A stretch of 64,000 nt of DNA from Burkholderia sp. NRF60-BP8 (GTDB lineage: Bacteria > Pseudomonadota > Gammaproteobacteria > Burkholderiales > Burkholderiaceae). Position numbers and translations under genes: made by a program. Location: contig NZ_CP013372.1 in assembly GCF_001522585.2 (NCBI RefSeq), forward strand, positions 2,046,001 to 2,110,000, given 5' to 3'. This document shows positions 9,410-16,074 of the stretch, piece by piece (the first letter of the stretch is position 1; each line of letters opens with the position of its first letter). The notes under the pieces are model-generated. The model saw nothing but the letters and a program-made list of their open reading frames with translations. It was not told where the DNA came from and searched no databases.

Positions 9410-9563
9410 GATCTCGGTCCTCTTCTTCGATGTGGCGCCGCGCTCCGTTGAACGCGACGGCGCCAGCTTACGGATCGTAAGGTTAAGCAAACCTGAAGGG
9501 CATGCCGGAGCGACACGGTGCCGCATTTGGACCAGTACGAACGCGGGCCGCGCACCGCGCGCA

Positions 9564-9597
9564 TTTAAGCTCGGCCTAAGACGCGTGCGCTTATCAT
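9564..9597 (+). promoter_or_regulatory. Candidate QseB/PmrA-type box and -10 upstream of qseB
   Basis: TTTAAG-N5-CCTAAG at 9564-9580 is the direct-repeat spacing (6-5-6) of PmrA/QseB response-regulator boxes. TATCAT at 9592-9597 could be the -10 of a promoter whose -35 is replaced by the box, as is usual for such regulators. The site lies 63 bp before the qseB start in the interval shared with ygiW, so auto-regulation is inferred. Confidence 0.5.
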
Positions 9598-9643
9598 GAG
9601 AACCCCGGGCGCCGCGGCGCCCCCGTTGGAGAGACACGAATCC

Positions 9644-10306
9644 ATGCGCGTACTGCTCGTCGAGGACGATCCGCTGATCGGCAGCGGGCTCGAACAGGGC
9701 CTCAAACAGGAAGGCTTCGCGGTCGACTGGGTGAAGGACGGCGACGCCGCGTCGCTCGCGCTGCGTGCGACCGGCTACGGGCTGCTGCTGCTCGATCTCG
9801 GGCTGCCGAACCGCGACGGCCTGTCGGTGCTCGCGGCGCTGCGCCGCCGCGACGAAAACCTGCCCGCGATCATCATCACCGCGCGCGACGGCGTGCCCGA
9901 CCGCATCGCGGGCCTCGACAGCGGCGCGGACGACTATCTCGTCAAGCCGTTCGCGCTCGACGAGCTGCTCGCCCGCATTCGCGCGGTCAGCCGCCGCCAT
10001 GCAGGCCGCGCGCAGACGACGCTCGCGATCGGCCCGCTGCGGCTCGATCCCGTCAAGCACCTCGTCTGGCTCGACGACGACGAAGTGCCGCTGTCGCCGA
10101 AGGAATTCGTGCTGCTGCACGAGCTGATGCGCGAACCGGGCGCGGTGATTTCGCGCGAACAGTTCGAGGAACGGCTGTACAGCTGGGGCGAGGAAATCGA
10201 GAGCAACGCGGTGCAGGTGCATATCCACAACCTGCGCAAGAAACTCGGTCACGACATGATCCGCACGGTGCGCGGCGTCGGCTACCGGATCGGTGACGGC
10301 ACGTGA
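9644..10306 (+). CDS. qseB: QseB-like response regulator
   Basis: 220 residues from ATG 9644, 7 bp after GAGAC. The receiver domain has the acidic pair at residues 8-9, phospho-acceptor Asp51 in LLLLDLGLPNRDG, and the conserved KPF near residue 104. The C-terminal half is an OmpR/PhoB winged helix (PLSPKEFVLLHELMREPG...VQVHIHNLRKKLG...IRTVRGVGYRIG). It is in the QseB/PmrA/TctD group. The stop codon overlaps the start of the histidine kinase, indicating translational coupling. Confidence 0.9.
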   Translation: MRVLLVEDDPLIGSGLEQGLKQEGFAVDWVKDGDAASLALRATGYGLLLLDLGLPNRDGLSVLAALRRRDENLPAIIITARDGVPDRIAGLDSGADDYLVKPFALDELLARIRAVSRRHAGRAQTTLAIGPLRLDPVKHLVWLDDDEVPLSPKEFVLLHELMREPGAVISREQFEERLYSWGEEIESNAVQVHIHNLRKKLGHDMIRTVRGVGYRIGDGT

Positions 10307-11679
10307 CACGCATGCAACGCGCGGTCGCGCGCTGGCGCAACGCGTCGTTGCGGCGGCGCCTGCTGACGTGGCTGCTGCCGGCCGCGTGCGTGATCGGCCT
10401 GGTCGCGAGCGCCGGCACTTACTGGGGCGCGCTGCGCGAACTCGACGATCTGCTCGACGACCAGATGCGCAGCATGTCGAAACAGATCGTCGTCGGCCCG
10501 AACGGCGAGCTGTCGTTCAGCAACCACGCCAAGGGCAAGCACGGCTTCGAAGCGAGCGACCCCGATGCGGTGCTGTTGCAGGTATGGCGCAACGGCGCGC
10601 TCGTGTATTCGACCGACCGCGACTCGAAGCTGCCGCCGCCCGCGCAGCAAGGCATCGCGAGCGTCGACGTCGACGGCCAGCCGTGGCGCACCTATGTGAC
10701 CGAGCGCGGCGGCACGACGATCCGGCTCGCGCAGGCGCGGCATGCGCGCTGGGAGGCGATCGCGGGCATCGCCGTCCACCTGCTGTGGCCCGTGTTCTCG
10801 ATGCTGCCGCTGCTCGCGCTCGGCCTGTGGTTCGGCATCGGCGCGGGGTTGCGGCCGTTGCGGGCAATCGCGTCCGGCCTGAAACGCAGGAATGCGAACA
10901 ACCTCGAGCCGGTCGACGTCGCATCGATGCCGAACGAGGTCCGCCCGCTTGCCGAGGCCATCAACGACCTGCTCGCCCGCCTCGACCGCTCGTTCACGTT
11001 GCAGCGGCACTTCATCGCCGATGCCGCGCACGAGCTGCGCACGCCGATCATGGGGCTGTCGATCCAGTCGCAATTGCTGCAACGTGCGGCGACTGCCAAG
11101 GAACGCGAGCACATCCTCGCGCAGATCCATGCGGGCACGACGCGCCTCGGCCACCTCGCCGAACAGTTGCTGACGCTCGCACGCCTCGAGCCCGATGCGC
11201 AGGCGGCCGCCGGCGCGTCGGCGCCGGTCGATCTCGCCGCGCTGTGCCGTTCGGTGGTATCGGACCGCGCGCGCGTCGCCGACGCGCACCGGATCGATCT
11301 CGGTGCGATCGTCGGTGCACCCGTGACGACGGCGGGCAATGCCGACACGTTGCGCGTGCTGCTGAACAATCTCGTCGACAACGCGATCCGCTATGCGGGC
11401 GAAGGCGCGCGCGTCGACGTGTCGGCGCGCATGGACGGCGCGACACCCGTACTCGAAGTCGCCGACGACGGCCCCGGCATCCCGGAGGCCGAACGCGCGG
11501 ACGTGTGGGAACGCTTCTATCGCGGCGAAGGCGCGCAAGCCGCCACGTCGTCGGGCAGCGGGCTCGGGTTGTCGATCGTCAAGCGGATTGCCGAACAGCA
11601 TCGCGCGACCGTCGCGCTCGGGACTACGCACGGCGGGCGCGGGCTGACCGTCACGGTGCGCTTCCCGCAGCCGAGCTGA
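10303..11679 (+). CDS. qseC: QseC-like sensor histidine kinase
   Basis: 458 residues if the GTG overlapping the qseB stop is used; ATG 10312 is the alternative. Two membrane helices (about 21-42 and 153-178) bracket a ~110-residue periplasmic domain of the 2CSK_N type (DLLDDQMRSMSKQI, LQVWRNGALVYSTD). After a HAMP-like segment comes the H-box IADAAHELRTPIMG with His243, the N-box NNLVDNAIRYAGEG, then DDGPGIPEAE and SGSGLGLSIVKRIAEQH for ATP. It should phosphorylate the adjacent regulator. Its signal is not readable from sequence. Confidence 0.9.
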   Translation: MTRMQRAVARWRNASLRRRLLTWLLPAACVIGLVASAGTYWGALRELDDLLDDQMRSMSKQIVVGPNGELSFSNHAKGKHGFEASDPDAVLLQVWRNGALVYSTDRDSKLPPPAQQGIASVDVDGQPWRTYVTERGGTTIRLAQARHARWEAIAGIAVHLLWPVFSMLPLLALGLWFGIGAGLRPLRAIASGLKRRNANNLEPVDVASMPNEVRPLAEAINDLLARLDRSFTLQRHFIADAAHELRTPIMGLSIQSQLLQRAATAKEREHILAQIHAGTTRLGHLAEQLLTLARLEPDAQAAAGASAPVDLAALCRSVVSDRARVADAHRIDLGAIVGAPVTTAGNADTLRVLLNNLVDNAIRYAGEGARVDVSARMDGATPVLEVADDGPGIPEAERADVWERFYRGEGAQAATSSGSGLGLSIVKRIAEQHRATVALGTTHGGRGLTVTVRFPQPS

Positions 11680-11691
11680 TACGCGGGCGGC

Positions 11692-11769
11692 TTGTCCACA
11701 GATTATGTTGGCAAGCGTGTGGACAACCTTTCAGCAACGGCAGCAAGCCCTTGATCGGTAAGGGTTTGT
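11692..11769 (+). repeat. Paired-box intergenic repeat, copy 1
   Basis: TTGTCCACA (11692-11700) and TGTGGACAA (11718-11726) form an exact 9-bp inverted pair separated by 17 bp that include TGTTGGCAAGC. TTGATC starts at 11751, exactly 59 bp after the first box. The copy begins 12 bp after the qseC stop codon. Confidence 0.9.
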
Positions 11770-12079
11770 CGTGCGTGCGCGGCAAATGCGCCGGACCGGG
11801 GCAAGCGCGCGCCCGCGTTGGTTGTCGTCGCCGTCTGGCAAGCCGACGCGGAATTCATGAAGCGTCATCTCGACGCAGCTTCATCGCGCGCTCGGCAAAA
11901 GCCCGACCTACCTGAACTACGCGGTCCGGGATTCGACGCGAAGCCGTCGGTCTGTCCGTCGTTCGCCGTCGCCTGCCCGCGCCTGTTCCAGAAGGTCTGG
12001 CGTGGCCGGTATCTCCGCAGCGTGAGCCGGCGTGCGAAGCGTGGCAGCGCGTGGCATCGGCCGAATCGCGAATGCGGAC

Positions 12080-12157
12080 TTCTCCACAGAAAATGTTGGC
12101 AAGCTTGTGGATATCCTGCGCACCGCGGCGCTAAACCCTTGATCCGATGGACTTTGG
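12080..12157 (+). repeat. Paired-box intergenic repeat, copy 2
   Basis: TTCTCCACA at 12080-12088, TGTTGGCAAGC in the spacer, TGTGGATAT at 12106-12114, and TTGATC at 12139. Box spacing and the 59-bp offset are the same as in copy 1. Confidence 0.9.
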
Positions 12158-12306
12158 CACGCGTGATGCAGACAAGGCCCGGACAATGGCCATCGCCTTC
12201 ACCGCTTCGCCGCACATCGCATCACGATGCCACGACGATGTCCGTCCCAATGTACGTCAGATGGGCGTCGACACCCCGCACGCATACCGGACCGGCGCTG
12301 CGCCAC

Positions 12307-12384
12307 TTACCCACAAATTTTGTTGGCAAGCTTGTGGATATCCTGCGCAAGCCTGCGCTAACCCGTTGATCGGCCTGCGATTCG
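12307..12384 (+). repeat. Paired-box intergenic repeat, copy 3
   Basis: TTACCCACA at 12307-12315, TGTGGATAT at 12333-12341 and TTGATC at 12366. The spacer is again 17 bp with TGTTGGCAAGC. Confidence 0.9.
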
Positions 12385-12606
12385 TGCCGCGCGTCACGGT
12401 TTCGGCAACGCGCGGCATCGGCATGCGCGAACAAGGACGATCGGGCGCCCGCGCAGCACCCTGCCGATGCCTTGACGCCCGTGCCCGCCGCGCATCAAGA
12501 TCACGCAAGCCGCACGCGAGCCGCGCATCGTCGGCCATGCGCGTGGCCGCCCCGGGCCGGTCGTGCCGCCGGCACCGTATCGCGACACCTCACTCCGAGG
12601 AAGACC

Positions 12607-12807
12607 ATGGAACACTTCACCGCGTGGCAATTGCTCGTCTCGCTCGTGCTCGTCGCCATCGTCGTCTATCCGTACGTCCGCATCGTGCGGCGCACCGGGC
12701 ATTCGGGCTGGTGGATCCTGACGATGTTCGTCCCGGTGCTGAACTTCATCATGTTGTGGGTGTTCGCGTTCGCGCGCTGGCCCGCCGTCGACGATCGGCA
12801 GCCCTGA
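12607..12807 (+). CDS. Small two-helix membrane protein
   Basis: 66 residues from ATG 12607, preceded by GAGGAAG. Two hydrophobic segments, about residues 6-24 and 34-56, are joined by the positively charged turn RIVRRTGHSGWW; this predicts an inner-membrane hairpin protein. I do not recognise the family with confidence, although similar short proteins with a GHSGWW turn are common in proteobacteria. It stands alone between repeat copies 3 and 4. Confidence 0.65.
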   Translation: MEHFTAWQLLVSLVLVAIVVYPYVRIVRRTGHSGWWILTMFVPVLNFIMLWVFAFARWPAVDDRQP

Positions 12808-12834
12808 GCGTTGCGGTCGCGGCCGCGCGCGAGC

Positions 12835-12912
12835 TTGTCCACAGATTGTGTTGGCAAGCATGTGGATAGCCTGCGCATACCGCGATCAAGCACTTGATCC
12901 GAAAGACTTTGT
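12835..12912 (+). repeat. Paired-box intergenic repeat, copy 4
   Basis: TTGTCCACA at 12835-12843, TGTGGATAG at 12861-12869, TTGATC at 12894. Nearly identical to copy 5 over the whole unit, so these two are the most recent duplicates. Confidence 0.9.
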
Positions 12913-12994
12913 CCGCGCCGCCTCGAAAACGGCACGACGACACCCGATCGCTCGTTGCAGGCCGCGCCGGCACGTGACGCGCCGGCTGCCGTGC

Positions 12995-13072
12995 TTGTCC
13001 ACAGATTGTGTTGGCAAGCGTGTGGATAGCCTGCGCATACCGCGATCAAGCGCTTGATCCGAAAGACTTTGT
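12995..13072 (+). repeat. Paired-box intergenic repeat, copy 5
   Basis: TTGTCCACA at 12995-13003, TGTGGATAG at 13021-13029, TTGATC at 13054. It differs from copy 4 at only a few positions across the unit. Confidence 0.9.
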
Positions 13073-13134
13073 TCGCGCCGACTCAAACGCGGCACGCCGG
13101 CCGCGCGTCGCGCCGGGCGCCGCGGCGCGCGGGC

Positions 13135-13212
13135 TTGTCCACAATTTTTGTTGGCAAGCATGTGGATATCCTGAGCATGCGCGACCTAAGTCGTTGATCG
13201 CACAACGTTTGA
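13135..13212 (+). repeat. Paired-box intergenic repeat, copy 6
   Basis: TTGTCCACA at 13135-13143, TGTGGATAT at 13161-13169, TTGATC at 13194. It ends 67 bp before the stop codon of penA. Confidence 0.9.
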
Positions 13213-13278
13213 TCGTGCGGATCACGACTGCGGCACGGCGCGCCCGCGGCCCTCGCCACGCGCGCCGTGCCGCGCGGC

Positions 13279-14217
13279 TCAACCGAACGTCCGCGCGACG
13301 ATGCGCGCGGCCGACGCGATCACGTCGTCCTTCGCCCGTGCATCGGCTCGCGTCTGCGTGTAGTACACGGCCAGCACGATCGGCGCGCGCGACGTCGGCC
13401 AGATGACGCCCGCATCGTTGGTCGTCCCGTAATCGCCGGTACCGGTCTTGTCACCGACCGTCCATCCGGCGGGCACGCCCGCGCGAATTCGCTTGTCGCC
13501 GACCTTGTTGCCGCGCAGCCACGCGACGAGCTGCGCACGCTGCGCCGCCGGCAGTGCGTCGCCGAGCGTCAGCACGCGCATGCTGGCGGCCATCGCGGCG
13601 GGCGTCGTCGTGTCGCGCGGGTCGCCCGGCAGCGCGGTATTCAGTTCGGTCTCCCATCGATCGAGACGGAACATGTCGTCGCCGATCGAACGCGCGTAGG
13701 CCGTTACCGCCGACGGGCCGCCGATCAGCTTCATCAGCAGGTTCGCGGCCGAGTTGTCGCTGTACTGGATCGCGGCCTCGCACAGCGCGGCGACCGTCAT
13801 GCCCGCGCCGACATGCTTCTCCGACACCGGCGAATAATTGACGAGATCGGCCTTGGTATACGTCACGCGCTGTTGCAGCAGGCCCGGCCGCTCGACGCTC
13901 TGCGCGAGCACCGCCGCACTCAGCATCGCCTTGAACGTACTGCAGAACGGGAAGCGCTCGCCCGCGCGATGCTCGATGACGCGGCCGCTCGCCGTGTCGA
14001 TCGCGCACACGCCGAGACGGCCGCCCGCGTCGCGCTCGAGATCGGCGAGCGTCGTCGCCGCCGCGACGGGCGCGATGGCGTCCGCAGCAGCCGCCGCTGC
14101 CGCCGCGGCTGGGTCCGGCGCCGCAGCCTGCCGCGACGCGCACGCGGTGACGGTGAGAACGAGCGGCGCCGTCGCGGCGGCCAGCAACAGGGTTCGACGT
14201 TTCGTTGAGTAGGTCAT
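13279..14217 (-). CDS. penA: Class A beta-lactamase (PenA-type)
   Basis: 312 residues from ATG 14217. The N-terminus has a twin-arginine-like KRRTLLLAA and a lipobox-like VTAC with Cys26, in keeping with Tat export and lipidation known for Burkholderia PenA/PenI; an Ala-rich linker follows (about 31-55). All class A motifs are present: S93-T-F-K96, S153-D-N155, E189-x-x-x-N193 of the omega loop, and K257-T-G259. It hydrolyses penicillins and cephalosporins in the periplasm. It is divergent from penR over a 135-bp gap, the ampR-type arrangement for inducible control. Confidence 0.95.
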   Translation of the reverse strand: MTYSTKRRTLLLAAATAPLVLTVTACASRQAAAPDPAAAAAAAAADAIAPVAAATTLADLERDAGGRLGVCAIDTASGRVIEHRAGERFPFCSTFKAMLSAAVLAQSVERPGLLQQRVTYTKADLVNYSPVSEKHVGAGMTVAALCEAAIQYSDNSAANLLMKLIGGPSAVTAYARSIGDDMFRLDRWETELNTALPGDPRDTTTPAAMAASMRVLTLGDALPAAQRAQLVAWLRGNKVGDKRIRAGVPAGWTVGDKTGTGDYGTTNDAGVIWPTSRAPIVLAVYYTQTRADARAKDDVIASAARIVARTFG

Positions 14218-14306
14218 GTCGGTTGTCTCGTGGTGGAATGGCGGCAAAACGGTGTGGCGTGTCGAAAACGGCCGGCCGCCGAGACAGCACTATCGAGACT
14301 TTACGG

Positions 14307-14321
14307 TTGCCTGACAAGCAA
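14307..14321. promoter_or_regulatory. LysR-type operator candidate between penA and penR
   Basis: TTGC-N7-GCAA at 14307-14321 is a perfect inverted repeat containing the T-N11-A core of LysR-type binding sites. It is placed 32 bp before penR and 90 bp before penA, so PenR could act on both promoters. Confidence 0.55.
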
Positions 14322-14352
14322 CGATAATTGAGCGCTGACAAAAGAAATACTT

Positions 14353-15243
14353 ATGACAAAACTCCGTCCTCATCTCCCGCTCAATGCGTTGCGCGCGTTC
14401 GAATCGTCGGCGCGCCACCTGAATTTCACGCGCGCCGGCCTCGAGCTGAGCGTGACCCAGGCCGCGGTCAGCCAGCAGGTGCGCTCGCTGGAGGAGCGGC
14501 TCGGCTGCACGTTGTTCACGCGGCTGCCGCGCGGTCTCGGGCTGACCGACGAGGGGCGCGCATTGCTGCCGGTGCTGAGCGACGCGTTCAGCCGCATCGA
14601 GACGGTGCTCAAGCAGTTCGACGGCGGGCGCTTCCACGAGGTGCTGACGCTCGGCGTCGTCGGCACCTTTGCCCTAGGCTGGCTAATGCCGCGACTGAAG
14701 CAGTTCGGCGACACGCACCCGTTCGTCGAGCTGCGGCTGCGGACCAACAACAACGTCGTCGACCTCGCCGCCGAGGGCCTCGATTTCGCGATCCGCTTCG
14801 GCGTCGGCAATTGGCCGGCGACGCGCAACGAGCAACTGCTCGATGCGCCGCTCACCGCGCTGTGCACGCCGGACATTGCGCGGCGTCTCGCGCAGCCGGC
14901 CGACCTCGCGAACGAAACGCTGCTGCGCTCGTACCGCACCGACGAATGGCTCGGCTGGTTCGACGCCGCGCAGCTCGAGCCGTGGGCCGTCAACGGGCCG
15001 GTGTTCGACTCGTCACGGCTGATGGTCGAGGCCGCGATACAAGGTGCGGGCGTCGCGCTCGCGCCCGCCTGCATGTTCGCGCGCGAACTGCAGCTCGGCC
15101 AGCTCGCGCGGCCGTTCGACATCGACGTGCGCGCGGGCGGCTACTGGCTCACGTCGCTGAAGTCAAAACCGCTGACGCCCGCGATGACGCTCTTTCGCGA
15201 CTGGATCGTGGCGGAAGCGGCCGGCGCGGCACCCCTCGAATAA
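14353..15243 (+). CDS. penR: PenR, LysR-type (AmpR family) regulator
   Basis: 296 residues. It has the AmpR/GcvA-like N-terminal winged HTH (LPLNALRAFESSARHLNFTR...VTQAAVSQQVRSLEERLG...FTRLPRGLGLTDEG). The effector domain contains VVGTFALGWLMPRLKQF and LDFAIRFGVGNWPA. AmpR proteins respond to muropeptides and switch beta-lactamase expression. Its place, divergent from penA, supports the assignment. Repeat copy 7 starts 12 bp after the stop codon. Confidence 0.92.
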   Translation: MTKLRPHLPLNALRAFESSARHLNFTRAGLELSVTQAAVSQQVRSLEERLGCTLFTRLPRGLGLTDEGRALLPVLSDAFSRIETVLKQFDGGRFHEVLTLGVVGTFALGWLMPRLKQFGDTHPFVELRLRTNNNVVDLAAEGLDFAIRFGVGNWPATRNEQLLDAPLTALCTPDIARRLAQPADLANETLLRSYRTDEWLGWFDAAQLEPWAVNGPVFDSSRLMVEAAIQGAGVALAPACMFARELQLGQLARPFDIDVRAGGYWLTSLKSKPLTPAMTLFRDWIVAEAAGAAPLE

Positions 15244-15254
15244 CGCGGCCGCGC

Positions 15255-15332
15255 TTGTCCACAGAATGTGTTGGCAAGGATGTGGATATCCTGGGTATCC
15301 GGGGCCTAAGCCTTTGATCGCGCACGCATTCG
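15255..15332 (+). repeat. Paired-box intergenic repeat, copy 7
   Basis: TTGTCCACA at 15255-15263, TGTGGATAT at 15281-15289 and TTGATC at 15314. The spacer reads TGTTGGCAAGG, one base off the consensus. Confidence 0.9.
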
Positions 15333-15431
15333 TGCGCCGATGCGCGGCGCGGGCAGCCTTTGCGCACGGGCTTCGCGCACCCGTCGCATTCCGGCCGGAT
15401 CCTCAACGCCTGCGACGCAATCGATTGCGAG

Positions 15432-15509
15432 TTGTCCACAGATTTTGTTGGCAAGCCTGTGGATATCCGCCAGATCGGGCGCGTAACATCTTGATACAGA
15501 AGGGGATTC
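15432..15509 (+). repeat. Paired-box intergenic repeat, copy 8
   Basis: TTGTCCACA at 15432-15440, TGTGGATAT at 15458-15466. The distal element is TTGATA at 15491, one mismatch, still at the 59-bp offset. Confidence 0.9.
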
Positions 15510-15605
15510 AGTTCACGGACCTTGGCCGGTCAATGGTGTGGCACCGCAACGATTGTCGAACCGCACGCCGCGCACGCGTGGCGCACCCGGCCGATGGCCG
15601 GGCGG

Positions 15606-15683
15606 TTCTCCACAGATTGTGTTGGCAAGCTTGTGGATATCCTGCGTATCGGGCACCTAACTGATTGAGCGCACGGGGTTTTG
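15606..15683 (+). repeat. Paired-box intergenic repeat, copy 9
   Basis: TTCTCCACA at 15606-15614, TGTGGATAT at 15632-15640. The distal element is TTGAGC at 15665, one mismatch at the same offset. This is the last copy seen in the window. Confidence 0.9.
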
Positions 15684-15726
15684 TGCTGCGTCTGCCGAAT
15701 CGGGCAGCGCCTGCGCCGCCCGTGCG

Positions 15727-15978
15727 TCAATGGCGGTCGAGGCCGCCGCGCAATTCGCTCGCCTTGTCGCGCAGCGCTTCGTAGCCCGAACGCGCATGCT
15801 CGGGCAGGTCGGGGTCGCCGATCAGTGCGCCGAGCGTTTCGATCAGGCTGAACAGGATGCCCTTCGCCGCGCCGACCGCGATGCTCTGCGATTCGATCGA
15901 CTTGTGCAGGTGGTCGACCGCCGCTTCCAGATTCTCGAGCTTGTGCTCGCCGTCGTCGGGCCGATTGTCGGTCGTCAT
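15727..15978 (-). CDS. Small soluble hypothetical protein
   Basis: 83 residues, acidic at the N-terminus, with a helical amphipathic core (HKLENLEAAVDHLHKSIESQ) followed by a hydrophobic helix-like stretch (GAAKGILFSLIETLGALIG) and a charged tail. The start ATG 15978 has GGAGGTAG about 9 bp upstream. No recognised domain; a small helical bundle or multimer is possible. It is transcribed alone, with the glycosidase gene upstream on the same strand. Confidence 0.65.
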   Translation of the reverse strand: MTTDNRPDDGEHKLENLEAAVDHLHKSIESQSIAVGAAKGILFSLIETLGALIGDPDLPEHARSGYEALRDKASELRGGLDRH

Positions 15979-16074
15979 CGTCTACCTCCGCCATCGTTCA
16001 GGGGTCATGTCACGATTCTATGCCGCCGCGCGCGAACGTGGCGCGACATCGCGCAACGTTCGCGCGGCACGCCG

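Larger units (their letters stand above)
11680..12606. other. Gene-free interval carrying three repeat copies
   Basis: 927 bp between qseC and a small membrane-protein gene. Open frames crossing it have no family resemblance and their only recurring feature is the translated repeat itself (LCWQACG). The recognisable contents are repeat copies 1-3, described separately; nothing else was recognised. Confidence 0.6.
12808..13278. other. Gene-free interval carrying repeat copies 4-6
   Basis: 471 bp between the small membrane protein gene and the 3' end of penA. It is largely filled by three repeat copies at 160- and 140-bp spacing. No other element was recognised. Confidence 0.6.
15244..15726. 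other. Gene-free interval carrying repeat copies 7-9
   Basis: 483 bp between penR and the stop codon of a small minus-strand gene. Three repeat copies recur at 177- and 174-bp steps. No terminator or gene was recognised outside them. Confidence 0.6.

Noticed and set aside
11818..12369. Open frames crossing the repeats with the peptide LCWQACG
   Set aside because: The shared peptide is only the translated repeat core; codon use and length do not support a gene.
11692..15683. CRISPR array reading of the nine repeats
   Set aside because: Steps are irregular (about 140 to 2118 bp), units are imperfect, spacers of constant size are missing, and no cas genes are near.
11692..15683. Sigma-54 promoter reading of TTGGCAAGC in the repeats
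   Set aside because: The required GC at the -12 position after the GG at -24 is not at the right distance, and no activator sites fit.
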